DNA from: CAYLNK01 sp964384675
GTDB lineage: Bacteria; Acidobacteriota; Thermoanaerobaculia; UBA5066
NCBI GenBank assembly: GCA_964384675.1
Contig: CAYLNK010000220.1
Span: forward strand, 1 to 11,312
Length of the DNA: 11,312 nt
Direction: 5' to 3'
Within the stretch, counting starts at the first letter, position 1. Each line of letters starts with the position of its first letter. The position numbers and the translations under genes are program-made. Of the stretch, positions 1 through 7,159 are shown piece by piece. The notes beneath the pieces were generated by a model that was given only the letters and a program-made list of their open reading frames with translations, searched no databases and was not told the DNA's origin.

Positions 1-1301
1 CGCCGGCCGCCACGCCGGCGCCGGCGCCCGGGGCCGCGCCGGCGGCCCCCGGCTTCATGGACCTGATCGAGGAGGTCCGCGTCGACGGCTCGCACCTGAC
101 CGCCTTCGCCGGCCGGCGGCTCGCGTTCGGGAAGGTCCTGGCGTTCGAGGTCGCGGAGGGAGGCGAGCCGTTCCGTCTCGACGTCGATTCGCTCCGGTTC
201 CGTCCGGAGAGGTCCGCATCGGCGGCGACCGGAGAGACCAGGGCCCCGGCCACCTACCGGGTCCGCGGCGGCCTCGCGGGCCGGCTCGCCAAAGGCGAGC
301 TCGCGTGGGGCCCGGACCGGATGGCTTTCGCCTCGGGAGAGCTCGCCGGCGGCCGCTTCGAGCTGGACTCGGAAGGAACGGCCTCGGTCACCGCCTCGCT
401 GCTCGCCCTGCGCCTCGCGGAGGGGCGTTTTCGGGCTCCGGTCGGCGTCACCGTGGACCTCGCCGACGGATCCTCCTTCGCCGCACACGACCTCTCGTGG
501 TCCGGCGGGAAGCTCTCGGCCCTCGTCGACCTCGACGTCTCGGGAAAGACCGGTTCGTTCGCACGCCAGGGGAGCCGCCTGACCCTCCGGGACGCCCGCG
601 TCAGATGCCAGGGCCTGAGGATCGCCGCGAACCGGGCGAGCGGCACGGTCGACCTGGAGTTCGACTACACCCTCCTCTACCCGCTGTCGGTGAAGTACCC
701 GATGCCGGGGCTCGAGGAGCGGCGCGTCCCCCTCGAGTTCCGCGGGCCGTTCACGGCACGCATCGACCTCGACGACGTCGGCGGCGACGACGGGAAGGCG
801 TCGGGCGTCTATCGCTTCGAGGCCCCGTGGGCGCCCGTCGAGAAGGCGGCGTTCGAGGTGCTCCGCGCGCGCTGGCGGCAGGACGTGCCCGGCGTGAGGA
901 TGGTCGCGATCGAGCTCGAGCCGGAGCGCTTCGTGCCGTGCGGCGGCGACTGCTTCCTGGCCCGCTTCCGGGTCAAGGTCGAGAAGGAGGTCACGAAGAA
1001 GCGGCGCCTCACGCTGGACTGCGTGCCCGAGGGGTCGGCGAGCCTCGTCGTGGACAAGGAGTCGCGGACGTTCCTGCTCCACGGCGTGAAGATCCGGCCC
1101 CAGTGCAAGGGGCTCCTCGGCAAGGTCGTCGACCTGATCGCCCCGCTCCTCACGAAGAGCTACGAGGACCTCGTCCTCTTCAAGCTGCCCGAGGACGCTC
1201 CGTTCTCCATCGACGCGGTGACGAGCCGCGAGGACTCGATCGAGGTGTCGGGCCGGCTGGCCTGGGAGGCGTCCGCTGCGGCGGGCCCGACGGCGAAGTA
1301 G
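1..1301 (+). CDS. Hypothetical beta-rich protein, 5' end outside window
   Basis: The reading frame has no stop back to the window edge. Before the first ATG (position 57) it reads as a Pro/Ala-rich linker, so the gene almost certainly begins upstream and this is its C-terminal 430 or so residues. I do not recognise the family. Visible features are alternating hydrophobic/polar stretches typical of repeated beta strands, a tract around 'LLYPLSVKYPMPG', a Cys-rich C-terminal third (PCGGDC, LDCVP, PQCKG) that could form disulfides in an exported protein, and a closing amphipathic segment ending in Ala/Gly/Pro. The general look recalls AsmA-like or lipid-binding beta-barrel proteins of the envelope, but that is only an impression. 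The stop codon lies 3 bases from the convergent kinase gene, with no terminator between them. Coding status is well supported by length and codon bias; function is not. Confidence 0.75.
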   Translation, partial: PAATPAPAPGAAPAAPGFMDLIEEVRVDGSHLTAFAGRRLAFGKVLAFEVAEGGEPFRLDVDSLRFRPERSASAATGETRAPATYRVRGGLAGRLAKGELAWGPDRMAFASGELAGGRFELDSEGTASVTASLLALRLAEGRFRAPVGVTVDLADGSSFAAHDLSWSGGKLSALVDLDVSGKTGSFARQGSRLTLRDARVRCQGLRIAANRASGTVDLEFDYTLLYPLSVKYPMPGLEERRVPLEFRGPFTARIDLDDVGGDDGKASGVYRFEAPWAPVEKAAFEVLRARWRQDVPGVRMVAIELEPERFVPCGGDCFLARFRVKVEKEVTKKRRLTLDCVPEGSASLVVDKESRTFLLHGVKIRPQCKGLLGKVVDLIAPLLTKSYEDLVLFKLPEDAPFSIDAVTSREDSIEVSGRLAWEASAAAGPTAK

Positions 1302-1304
1302 CCG

Positions 1305-2153
1305 TCAGAGGGTCCCGGGGCGCGAGCGCTCGATCCCCTGCAGCACCCGGTCCAGGGCGTCCACGAAGCGGGCGCAGGTGGGGAACCGGCTCGCCCTGTC
1401 CTTCTCCATCGCCTTCAGGAGGATGTAGTCGACGCCGCGGTGGAGCTGCGGCTTGAGCGTCGAAGGCAGGAGCGGCTCCTCGAACAGCGTCTTCGTCATC
1501 ACCAGGAACATCGAGTTGGCGTCGAAAGGCGGCTGCCCCGTCAGCAGGTAGTAGGCGAGGACGCCGAGCGCGTACTGGTCCGAACGCCCGTCCAGCTCCT
1601 CGCCGCGCAGCTGCTCGGGCGACATGTAGATCGGTGTCCCGACGATCGTCCCGGCGACGGTCAGGGACTCCCCGCCCCGCTCCGCCTTGGCGATCCCGAA
1701 GTCGGCCAGGAGCACGCGGCCGGTCCGGTCGAAGAGGACGTTCGCCGGCTTGACGTCCCGGTGGACGACGCCCTCCGAGTGAGCGAAGTCGAGGGCGGAG
1801 GCGATGGAGCGGAGCCACCCGAGCGCCGTCGGCAGGTCGACCCCGCCGCGAGCCCGCTCGCGAAGCGTCCCCCCGGTGAGGAGCGGCATCACGATGTAGA
1901 CGTGCCCCTCGACCTTCCCGAAGTCGTAGATCGGGAGGATGTTCCCGTGCTCGAGCTGCGCCGTGATCCGGGCCTCGCGGAAGAAGCGCTGCAGGTACGT
2001 GGGGTCGGTGCCGTAGGTCTCCGAGATCACCTTGAGGGCGACCTGCCGGCCGAGCGACTGGTCGAGGGCCTTCCACACCTCGGCCATCCCCCCCGCGCCG
2101 ACGCGGCTCATCAGGAGGTATCTCCCGAGCTCGGCGCCGCCTTCGAGGATCAA
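1305..2153 (-). CDS. Soluble Hanks-type serine/threonine protein kinase
   Basis: A 282-residue protein that is essentially one complete protein kinase domain. It shows the glycine-rich loop GAGGMAEV (residues 19-26), the ATP-anchoring lysine in VALK (K41), a likely helix-C glutamate (E60), the catalytic loop HRDVKPAN (131-138, catalytic D133, RD type), DFG (151-153), an activation segment with GTPIYMSPE (172-180), and the conserved DQYALGVLAYYLLTG helix. It stops soon after the kinase fold, with no transmembrane segment, PASTA repeat or other sensor domain, so it should be cytosolic and its substrate is unknown. The start is TTG, preceded by the purine-rich GGGGAGGGCGGG; the first in-frame ATG would cut into the first beta strand, and a stop lies in frame at 2196-2198. 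It is transcribed divergently from asnA and convergently with the upstream unknown gene. Confidence 0.93.
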   Translation of the reverse strand: MILEGGAELGRYLLMSRVGAGGMAEVWKALDQSLGRQVALKVISETYGTDPTYLQRFFREARITAQLEHGNILPIYDFGKVEGHVYIVMPLLTGGTLRERARGGVDLPTALGWLRSIASALDFAHSEGVVHRDVKPANVLFDRTGRVLLADFGIAKAERGGESLTVAGTIVGTPIYMSPEQLRGEELDGRSDQYALGVLAYYLLTGQPPFDANSMFLVMTKTLFEEPLLPSTLKPQLHRGVDYILLKAMEKDRASRFPTCARFVDALDRVLQGIERSRPGTL

Positions 2154-2172
2154 CCCGCCCTCCCCGCGTCCG

Positions 2173-2228
2173 ATGTTACGGCCGATGCATCTGCGTCATG
2201 GCAGCGACGGGGACCGGCTCCGCAACAT
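2173..2228. promoter_or_regulatory. Imperfect inverted repeat between divergent kinase and asnA
   Basis: In the 140-base gap between the divergent starts, ATGTTACGG (2173-2181) is mirrored by CCGCAACAT (2220-2228) with one mismatch and 38 bases between the arms. The position would suit an operator or looping site serving either gene. No convincing -35/-10 pair was found for either direction, so the regulatory role is a guess. Confidence 0.22.
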
Positions 2229-2293
2229 AACCTGGGCGCGTGTCCCCGCCGACCCACGGCGCGGGCACGGCCGCCGGAAAGGACGGGAGGGTC

Positions 2294-3433
2294 ATGACGA
2301 TCGCGCTCGAGAAGAAGGCCGATCTCGCCGGTCCCGGGATCGGAAGCTACGAAGAGGTGGAACGGGTCCTGCCCCGCGATTACCACGCGCTGCTCTCCCA
2401 GAAGGAGACCCAGCGCGCCATCGCGGCCTTGAAACGCTTCATCGAGGACCGCCTCTGCCGGGAGCTCTCTCTCATGCGGGTGGAGGTGCCGCTCCTCGTC
2501 GACGCCGAGAGCGGGCTGAACGACTACCTGGACCGGGACGGCTCCCGCGGGCCGGTCGGGTTCCACATCAAGAACGACCACGATCGCCACCCGATCGACG
2601 CCCAGGTGGTCCAGGCGGCCACCAAGTGGAAGAGGTTCGCCCTGAAGCAGCTCGGGATGGAGGTGGGCGAGGGGCTCGTCACCGACATGCGGGCCGTGCG
2701 GAAGGACTACTTCCTCGACCACGACCACAGCGCCTACGTCGACCAGTGGGACTGGGAGAAGGTGATCACCGCGGAGCAGCGGAGCCTCGCCTTCCTCCGG
2801 GGCACCGTCGAGCGGATCTGGAAAGTGATCAAGGACGCCGAGAACCTGGCGCTCGACCTCTTCCCCGCGCTGGACGACCCGCGCTACCCGCGCCTCCCCG
2901 AGACGATCACCTTCATGCACGCCGAGGACCTTCTGGAGAAGTTCCCGGACCTCCCGCGGAAGGCGCGCGAGACCGCGATCCTCCAGGAGTACCCGGCGCT
3001 CTTCCTGTACGGCATCGGCTGGACCCTCGCCGACGGCTTCCCGCACGAGATGCGCGCGGCGGACTACGACGACTGGGTCACCGAGACGACGTCCTGGGAC
3101 GGCCGCCCGATGCACGGGCTGAACGGCGACATCCTCGTCTGGAACCCGGTCACGCGCCGCCGCCACGAGCTGTCGTCGATGGGGATCCGCGTCAACTCCG
3201 AGACCCTCGTCCGCCAGCTGGAGATGACGGGCCAGCTCGACTTCCTCAAGTTCCCGTACCACCAGTCGATCCTGGACGGCACCTTGCCGCTCTCGATCGG
3301 AGGCGGCATCGGGCAGTCCCGCACCTTGATGCTCCTCCTCCGGAAGGCGCACCTGGGAGAGGTCAGCGTCAGCGTGTGGCCGAGCGTCCTCAAGGAGATG
3401 TGCGCGCGCCATCACATCCCCGTCCTTTCGTGA
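2294..3433 (+). CDS. asnA: Aspartate--ammonia ligase (asparagine synthetase A)
   Basis: Makes asparagine from aspartate, ammonia and ATP (giving AMP and PPi) in the cytoplasm; the family shares the class II aminoacyl-tRNA synthetase fold. The 379-residue product carries the AsnA signature blocks in order: TKWKR (110-114), YVDQWDWEK (148-156), RAADYDDWVT (254-263), GLNGDILVWNP (275-285), ELSSMGIRV (292-300) and the motif-3-like GGGIGQSR (336-343). These match my recollection of the E. coli enzyme closely. It is longer than the roughly 330 residues of E. coli AsnA, mostly through an N-terminal extension of about 25 residues and short insertions. I chose the ATG at 2294 because GGGAGGG lies just upstream; an in-frame GTG at 2240 is possible but lacks a comparable ribosome site. 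It is followed after 19 bases by the tRNA deacylase gene, so the two are probably co-transcribed. Confidence 0.97.
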   Translation: MTIALEKKADLAGPGIGSYEEVERVLPRDYHALLSQKETQRAIAALKRFIEDRLCRELSLMRVEVPLLVDAESGLNDYLDRDGSRGPVGFHIKNDHDRHPIDAQVVQAATKWKRFALKQLGMEVGEGLVTDMRAVRKDYFLDHDHSAYVDQWDWEKVITAEQRSLAFLRGTVERIWKVIKDAENLALDLFPALDDPRYPRLPETITFMHAEDLLEKFPDLPRKARETAILQEYPALFLYGIGWTLADGFPHEMRAADYDDWVTETTSWDGRPMHGLNGDILVWNPVTRRRHELSSMGIRVNSETLVRQLEMTGQLDFLKFPYHQSILDGTLPLSIGGGIGQSRTLMLLLRKAHLGEVSVSVWPSVLKEMCARHHIPVLS

Positions 3434-3452
3434 CGGAGAAAGGAGGCCGGTC

Positions 3453-3917
3453 ATGCCCGTGAAGAAGCTCAAGGAGTTCCTGGACGCGAGGAAGGTCCGT
3501 TACGTCACCATCACCCACTCGAAGGCTTACACTGCCCAGGAGGTCGCCGCCTCGGCTCACGTGCCAGGCAAAGAGATGGCAAAGACGGTGATGGTCAAGG
3601 TCGACGGGAAAATGGCCATGGCGGTCCTGCCGGCCTCCTGCCGGGTCAGCCTCCTGATGCTGCGCGAGGTGACCGGCGCCAAGGACGTGGTCATCGCGAC
3701 GGAGCAGGAGTTCAAGGCGCTCTTCCCGGAGTGCGAGGCGGGGGCCATGCCCCCGTTCGGCAACCTGTGGGGCTTCGACGTGTACGTCGCCTCGCGCCTC
3801 GCGGAGGACGACGAGATCGTCTTCAACGCCGGCACCCACACCGAGCTGATCCGGCTCGCGTACAAGGATTTCGAGCGAATCGTCCACCCGAAGGTCGTAG
3901 AGTTCTCCGTCCGGTGA
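3453..3917 (+). CDS. YbaK/ProX-type aminoacyl-tRNA deacylase
   Basis: A 154-residue single-domain protein of the YbaK/EbsC/ProX superfamily, which hydrolyses mischarged aminoacyl-tRNAs in trans (for example Cys- or Ala-tRNA(Pro)). It shows the N-terminal YTAQEVA stretch (26-32), KTVMVK (44-49) with the presumed catalytic lysine K44, and the substrate-pocket motif GAMPPFG (97-103). The C-terminal block GTHTELIRLAYKDFERIVHP (127-146) is typical of the stand-alone branch. A strong ribosome site AGGAGG (3441-3446) lies six bases before the ATG. It sits between asnA and a small cytochrome gene on the same strand. The exact tRNA/amino acid edited cannot be read from the sequence, so no gene symbol is given. 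Confidence 0.92.
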   Translation: MPVKKLKEFLDARKVRYVTITHSKAYTAQEVAASAHVPGKEMAKTVMVKVDGKMAMAVLPASCRVSLLMLREVTGAKDVVIATEQEFKALFPECEAGAMPPFGNLWGFDVYVASRLAEDDEIVFNAGTHTELIRLAYKDFERIVHPKVVEFSVR

Positions 3918-3951
3918 CGGCAATCCTCCGAGTCGAAAGGAAAGAAAGAGA

Positions 3952-4299
3952 ATGAAGAAAGCGAAGTCGGTCCTCCTCCTCCTCGGGACGCTCGCCACGA
4001 GCACCGCCCTCCTCGCCAACGTCGCCAACCAGAAGGCGTTCGTCGAGAAGTACCCCGACGCGAAAGCCAAGCTCGGGAAGTGCTCGACCTGCCACGTCAA
4101 GCCCCTTCCGAAGAAGGAAGACCACGAAGGCAACGCCTACGGGAAGGACCTCGTCGCCAAGGCTCTCATCGATCCGAAGGCGGCGGTGAAGGCCTACGAC
4201 TTCGCTAAGGTCGAGGCTCTCGACAGCGACGGCGACGGCGTCAAGAACGTCGACGAGATCAAGGCTGGCACGAACCCGGGAGATCCCGCCTCCAAGTAG
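3952..4299 (+). CDS. Small exported monohaem cytochrome c with calcium-loop tail
   Basis: The 115-residue product has a clear Sec signal peptide (MKKAKS, then a Leu-rich core to about residue 22), so it should be periplasmic. One CSTCH motif (44-48) predicts a single covalently bound c haem. No methionine exists beyond the start, so a second axial ligand would have to be another residue such as H58. The C-terminal part contains DSDGDGVKNVDEI (91-103) followed by AGTNPGDP, which resembles the Asp-rich calcium-binding loops of thrombospondin type 3 repeats or dockerin/EF-hand motifs. The likely job is small-scale electron transfer, possibly calcium-stabilised; that is inference. A purine-rich GAAAGGAAAGAAAGAG tract precedes the ATG. 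It is the last gene before a strong terminator and lies 34 bases after the deacylase gene. Confidence 0.9.
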   Translation: MKKAKSVLLLLGTLATSTALLANVANQKAFVEKYPDAKAKLGKCSTCHVKPLPKKEDHEGNAYGKDLVAKALIDPKAAVKAYDFAKVEALDSDGDGVKNVDEIKAGTNPGDPASK

Positions 4300-4331
4300 A
4301 CCGAGGTCCTGGAGCCCCGGCGGACGGGAGC

Positions 4332-4364
4332 AGGCGGGGGGCTCGAGCCCCCCGCCTTTTTCTT
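4332..4364 (+). terminator. Rho-independent terminator
   Basis: Positions 4332-4357 form a perfect self-complementary 26-mer: a left arm of AGGC plus six G, a CTCGAG centre, and a right arm of six C plus GCCT. A run of five T (4357-4361) and further pyrimidines follow directly. It lies 32 bases after the stop of the small cytochrome gene and ends the asnA-deacylase-cytochrome unit before the next operon. Confidence 0.93.
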
Positions 4365-4439
4365 GGGCGTGTGGTCCATCTGCACCATGGCACGGCCCCC
4401 CCTCCAGAGCGCACCTTCGTGCATCCGCAGGGAGGTCCG

Positions 4440-4979
4440 ATGACCGAGCGCGATCCCCTCGAGGGGCGTAGACATCTCGTACGCATGGCGGGCCTGCTCC
4501 TCGCCGGCGTCGCCCTCTTCGTCGTCCTTCGCGGCCTCGCGATCCCCAAGGGGTTCGGGGTCTACGGGCACTACCGCGCCGGAGCGCTCGCTCTCAACCG
4601 CGCGCGCGAGCCGGTCTTCGCCGGGCGGGCGGCGTGCCTCGACTGCCACTCCGACGTTTCGGACGGGCAGAAGGGGAGCCGCCACGCCACGGTGGGCTGC
4701 GAGGCGTGCCACGGGGCGCTCGCCAGGCATGCCGCCGCGCCGGACAAGGCGGCTCCGAAGAAGCTCGACGAGAAGGCTCTCTGCCTCTCCTGCCACGCGG
4801 CGCGGGTCGGCAAGCCAGCCGCGTTCAAGAAGATCGACCCGAAGGAGCACTTCGACGGCGAGGCGTGCGGCTCGTGCCACGACAAGCACGCCCCTCTGAA
4901 CGGTCCGGCGGGCAAGGCCCCCGCCGCACCGCCGGCCCCGGCTTCAGCCCCGGCCACCACGACCCAAGGGAGGCCCTGA
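4440..4979 (+). CDS. Membrane-anchored tetrahaem cytochrome c, quinone oxidoreductase subunit
   Basis: The 179-residue protein has a short cytoplasmic N-terminus, one hydrophobic anchor (about residues 15-32), then a periplasmic domain with four CXXCH haem sites: CLDCH (66-70), CEACH (87-91), CLSCH (115-119) and CGSCH (143-147). Extra histidines (H44, H82, H97, H137, H150) could serve as distal ligands for bis-His hexacoordination. The tail is Ala/Pro-rich and probably disordered. The ATG at 4440 was chosen for its GGAGG site at 4431-4435; an in-frame ATG at 4371 lies over the end of the terminator region and lacks one. The stop overlaps the next start by one base. Gene order cytochrome, ferredoxin-like, NrfD-like is that of Geobacter Cbc-type menaquinol complexes and related Dsr/Hmc/Qrc-like modules. 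Here it would pass electrons between the membrane complex and periplasmic carriers. Confidence 0.93.
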   Translation: MTERDPLEGRRHLVRMAGLLLAGVALFVVLRGLAIPKGFGVYGHYRAGALALNRAREPVFAGRAACLDCHSDVSDGQKGSRHATVGCEACHGALARHAAAPDKAAPKKLDEKALCLSCHAARVGKPAAFKKIDPKEHFDGEACGSCHDKHAPLNGPAGKAPAAPPAPASAPATTTQGRP

Positions 4980-5746
4980 TGGAGACCACCCGTCGCGCCT
5001 TCGTGTCGAAGACCGGGGCGTTCCTCATGCTCACTCCCGCGGCGGCGATCGCGCTGGAGCACATGCTCCTCGGCAGCGACGAGCCGATGCCCGCCAAGTA
5101 CGACGCCGCCCTCCACTGGTGGGGGATGGCGATCGACGTCGAGAAGTGCATCGGCTGCGGGAGCTGCGTCAGGGCCTGCAAGACCGAGAACGACGTCCCG
5201 CTGGAGTCGGCGTACTTCCGGACGTGGGTGGAGCGCTATCACGTTCCGGGGGGCGCCGCGGAGATCCCCGAGGTCGACTCGCCCAACGGCGGGTACGACG
5301 GCTTCCCGGAGAAGTACAGGCCCGACGACGGCGCCAAGAGCTTCTTCGTCCCGAAGCTCTGCAACCAGTGCGAGCACTCCCCGTGCACGCAGGTCTGCCC
5401 GGTCGGCGCCACGTTCGAGGCGCCGGACGGCGCCGTGCTCGTCGACCCCGAGTACTGCCTCGGCTGCCGGTACTGCATCCAGGCGTGCCCGTACGGCTGC
5501 CGCTACCTCCACCCCAAGAAGAACGTCGTCGACAAGTGCTCGCTCTGCTACCACCGGATCACCCGGGGCCTCACCACCGCCTGCTGCGAGGCGTGCCCGA
5601 CGGGCGCCCGGCAGCTCGGCGACCTGAAGGACCCCAAGGACCCGATCCACGAGTTCTTGAGGACGCACAAGGTGCAGGTGCTCAAGCCCCAGATGGCGAC
5701 CGGCTCGAAGACCTGGTACGCGGGCCTCGACGGCTCGGTGAGGTGA
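4979..5746 (+). CDS. Tat-exported 4x[4Fe-4S] ferredoxin-like subunit (NrfC/PsrB/DsrO type)
   Basis: The 255-residue electron-transfer subunit begins with a twin-arginine signal (TTRRAFVSK, residues 3-11) and a hydrophobic stretch to about residue 26, indicating folded export and location on the periplasmic face. Four cysteine groups give four [4Fe-4S] clusters: C57/C60/C63/C67 (CIGCGSCVRAC), C128/C131/C136/C140 (CNQCEHSPCTQVC), C160/C163/C166/C170 (CLGCRYCIQAC), and C187/C190 with C202 or C203 and C206. This pattern and length fit the DmsB/NrfC/PsrB/HybA/DsrO family. Its start codon overlaps the stop of the tetrahaem gene (TGATG), so translation is probably coupled. The expected role is to relay electrons between the NrfD-like membrane subunit and the haem chain. 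The exact complex cannot be named from this subunit alone. Confidence 0.96.
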   Translation: METTRRAFVSKTGAFLMLTPAAAIALEHMLLGSDEPMPAKYDAALHWWGMAIDVEKCIGCGSCVRACKTENDVPLESAYFRTWVERYHVPGGAAEIPEVDSPNGGYDGFPEKYRPDDGAKSFFVPKLCNQCEHSPCTQVCPVGATFEAPDGAVLVDPEYCLGCRYCIQACPYGCRYLHPKKNVVDKCSLCYHRITRGLTTACCEACPTGARQLGDLKDPKDPIHEFLRTHKVQVLKPQMATGSKTWYAGLDGSVR

Positions 5747-5750
5747 CCCG

Positions 5751-6944
5751 ATGACCGATGCCGTCCACCTCTTCGAAGGCTTCCTCTACCCGAACGAGGT
5801 GGAGCTCCAGTGGAGCCTCCTCATCGTCCTCTACCCGTTCATCACGGGCCTGGTCGCGGGAGCGTTCATCCTCGCCTCGCTCGAGCGCGTCTTCCGCGTC
5901 GAGGCGGTGAAGCCGACCTACCGGCTCGCCCTCCTGACCGCCCTGGCGTTCCTCCTCGTGGCCCCGCTGCCCCTGCAGCTCCACCTGGGCCACCCGGAGC
6001 GCTCGCTCGAGATGTACATGACGCCGCACACCAGCTCGGCGATGGCGATGTTCGGCTTCGTCTACCTTTGGTACCTCCTCGCCGTCCTCGTCCTCGAGAT
6101 CTGGCTCGAGTACCGGAAGGAGATCGTCCTGACGATGCGGGCCAGCACCGGCTGGCGCAAGCGTCTCTACGGGGCGATGGCGCTCGGCGTCGACGACGTG
6201 AGCGAGGCCTCGCTCCGGACCGACGACCGGACCGGCTACTTCCTGACGATGATCGGCATCCCGTCCGCGTTCCTCCTCCACGGGTACGTCGGCTTCATCT
6301 TCGGCTCGATCAAGGCGAACCCCTGGTGGTCGACGCCGATGATGCCGATCGTCTTCCTCTTCTCGGCCATCGTCTCGGGGATCGCCCTCGTCCTCCTGAT
6401 GTACATGGGCGTGTCGCTCCTGCACCGCCGCCCGATCGACATGCCGTGCGTCGATACGATCGCGAAGTACCTCCTCTACGCGTTCATCGTGGACTTCACG
6501 CTCGAGGGCATCGACCTCCTCCACCGGATGTACGAGGCCGACGAGTCGTTCAAGAGCCTCGACTTCATGGTCCACACACGGCTCTTCGTGTCGCAGATCG
6601 TGCTGCAGGTCATCCTGGGCGGACTGTTCCCGATCTTCCTCCTGGCCCTCACCCAGGTCCTCCAGCTGACCGACGCGGCGCGCAAGGGGATCTACGTCCT
6701 GGCCGGCTCGCTGACCCTGATCGGGATCTTCGCCATGCGCTGGAACGTCGTCATCGGCGGGCAGCTGTTCTCCAAGAGCTTCCTCGGCTACGCGACGTAC
6801 AAGCTGGAGTTCGCCTCGCGCGAGGGGCTCCTTCCGGCGATCCTGCTCATGATCCTGCCGTTCGGGATCCTCTGGGGGCTCGTGAAGCTGCTGCCGCCGT
6901 GGCCCGAGCCGGCGGCGGAGCCGGCCCCGCCCCCGGAGGCCTGA
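5751..6944 (+). CDS. nrfD: NrfD/HybB/DsrP-like integral membrane quinone-reactive subunit
   Basis: A 397-residue polytopic membrane protein with about nine hydrophobic segments (roughly 20-42, 57-75, 98-117, 163-185, 196-224, 238-254, 275-300, 313-330 and 358-380). Family marks are the QLHLGHPERSLEMYMTPHTSS stretch after helix 2 (about residues 76-96) and MRWNVVIGGQ (329-338) near the C-terminus, typical of NrfD/PsrC/HybB/DsrP proteins that bind menaquinone and carry no metal. It ends in a Pro/Ala-rich tail. The start lies four bases after the ferredoxin stop, whose AGGTGA doubles as ribosome site. With its two partners it forms a self-contained quinol:cytochrome module; whether electrons flow from quinol outward or the reverse is not visible. 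'nrfD' is used in the broad family sense: no nrfA nitrite reductase gene is present in the window. Confidence 0.96.
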   Translation: MTDAVHLFEGFLYPNEVELQWSLLIVLYPFITGLVAGAFILASLERVFRVEAVKPTYRLALLTALAFLLVAPLPLQLHLGHPERSLEMYMTPHTSSAMAMFGFVYLWYLLAVLVLEIWLEYRKEIVLTMRASTGWRKRLYGAMALGVDDVSEASLRTDDRTGYFLTMIGIPSAFLLHGYVGFIFGSIKANPWWSTPMMPIVFLFSAIVSGIALVLLMYMGVSLLHRRPIDMPCVDTIAKYLLYAFIVDFTLEGIDLLHRMYEADESFKSLDFMVHTRLFVSQIVLQVILGGLFPIFLLALTQVLQLTDAARKGIYVLAGSLTLIGIFAMRWNVVIGGQLFSKSFLGYATYKLEFASREGLLPAILLMILPFGILWGLVKLLPPWPEPAAEPAPPPEA

Positions 6945-6978
6945 GTCCGGATCCGTGCGAACGGACCCGCGGGATCAC

Positions 6979-7099
6979 GGGCGGGCGAGAGGGGTTCGAT
7001 GGCAAGGCGGAGGAGCGAGGCGACCGAGGCGTGGCAGCGCCACGCCGCAGGGTGACCGAGCGAACGACAACGCCGCCAGCGGGCCCCTATCGCCCGCCC
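6979..7099. repeat. 121-base imperfect palindrome (REP/BIME-like or structured RNA)
   Basis: Outer arms 6979-7003 and 7075-7099 (25 bases each) pair with two mismatches (6989/7089 and 6999/7079) and two G-T wobbles. The helix continues after an AA bulge through GGCG (7006-7009) with CGCC (7071-7074). At the centre GGCGTGGC (7028-7035) and GCCACGCC (7039-7046) form a perfect 8-bp stem around AGC. Inner and outer helices share nearly the same centre (7037 and 7039), so this is one nested structure. It fills most of the gap between nrfD and the histidine kinase. There is no T-run on either side, so a simple terminator is less likely than a dispersed palindromic repeat. A short hairpin with a GCGA tetraloop (6952-6965) lies between the nrfD stop and this element. 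Confidence 0.7.
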
Positions 7100-7127
7100 C
7101 ATAGTTCAGATGATGGATGGACCGGCC

Positions 7128-7159
7128 CCCGCCCACCCTCGATAGTGAGGGCGGGCGGG
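7128..7159 (+). promoter_or_regulatory. Leader hairpin just upstream of the histidine kinase start
   Basis: Arms of 13 bases, CCCGCCCACCCTC (7128-7140) and GAGGGCGGGCGGG (7147-7159), pair with a single mismatch around the loop GATAGT. The hairpin ends six bases before the ATG at 7166 and holds the only purine-rich tract upstream of it, so it could limit ribosome access. An in-frame GTG at 7145 lies at the loop edge. The structure is directly visible; the regulatory role is inferred. Confidence 0.5.

Noticed and set aside
2150..3472. A 440-codon open frame on the - strand opposite asnA
   Set aside because: It lies antisense to a gene with clear AsnA motifs; its product is low-complexity (Arg, Val, Glu, Leu) with no motifs. 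Such mirror frames are expected in GC-rich coding DNA.
4387..4402. A perfect sigma-54 -24 half (TGGCACG) upstream of the tetrahaem operon
   Set aside because: The -12 half is CCCC instead of TTGC and the GG-N10-GC rule fails, so it is not called a promoter.
4571..5668. A 365-codon - strand frame opposite the tetrahaem and ferredoxin genes
   Set aside because: Composition mirrors the opposite strand's codon bias; the + strand frames have unmistakable haem and iron-sulfur motifs.
7116..7131. GG-N10-GC spacing upstream of the histidine kinase (TGGACCGGCCCCCGCC)
   Set aside because: It lacks the TT of the -12 box and most of the -24 box, and spacing alone is common in GC-rich DNA.
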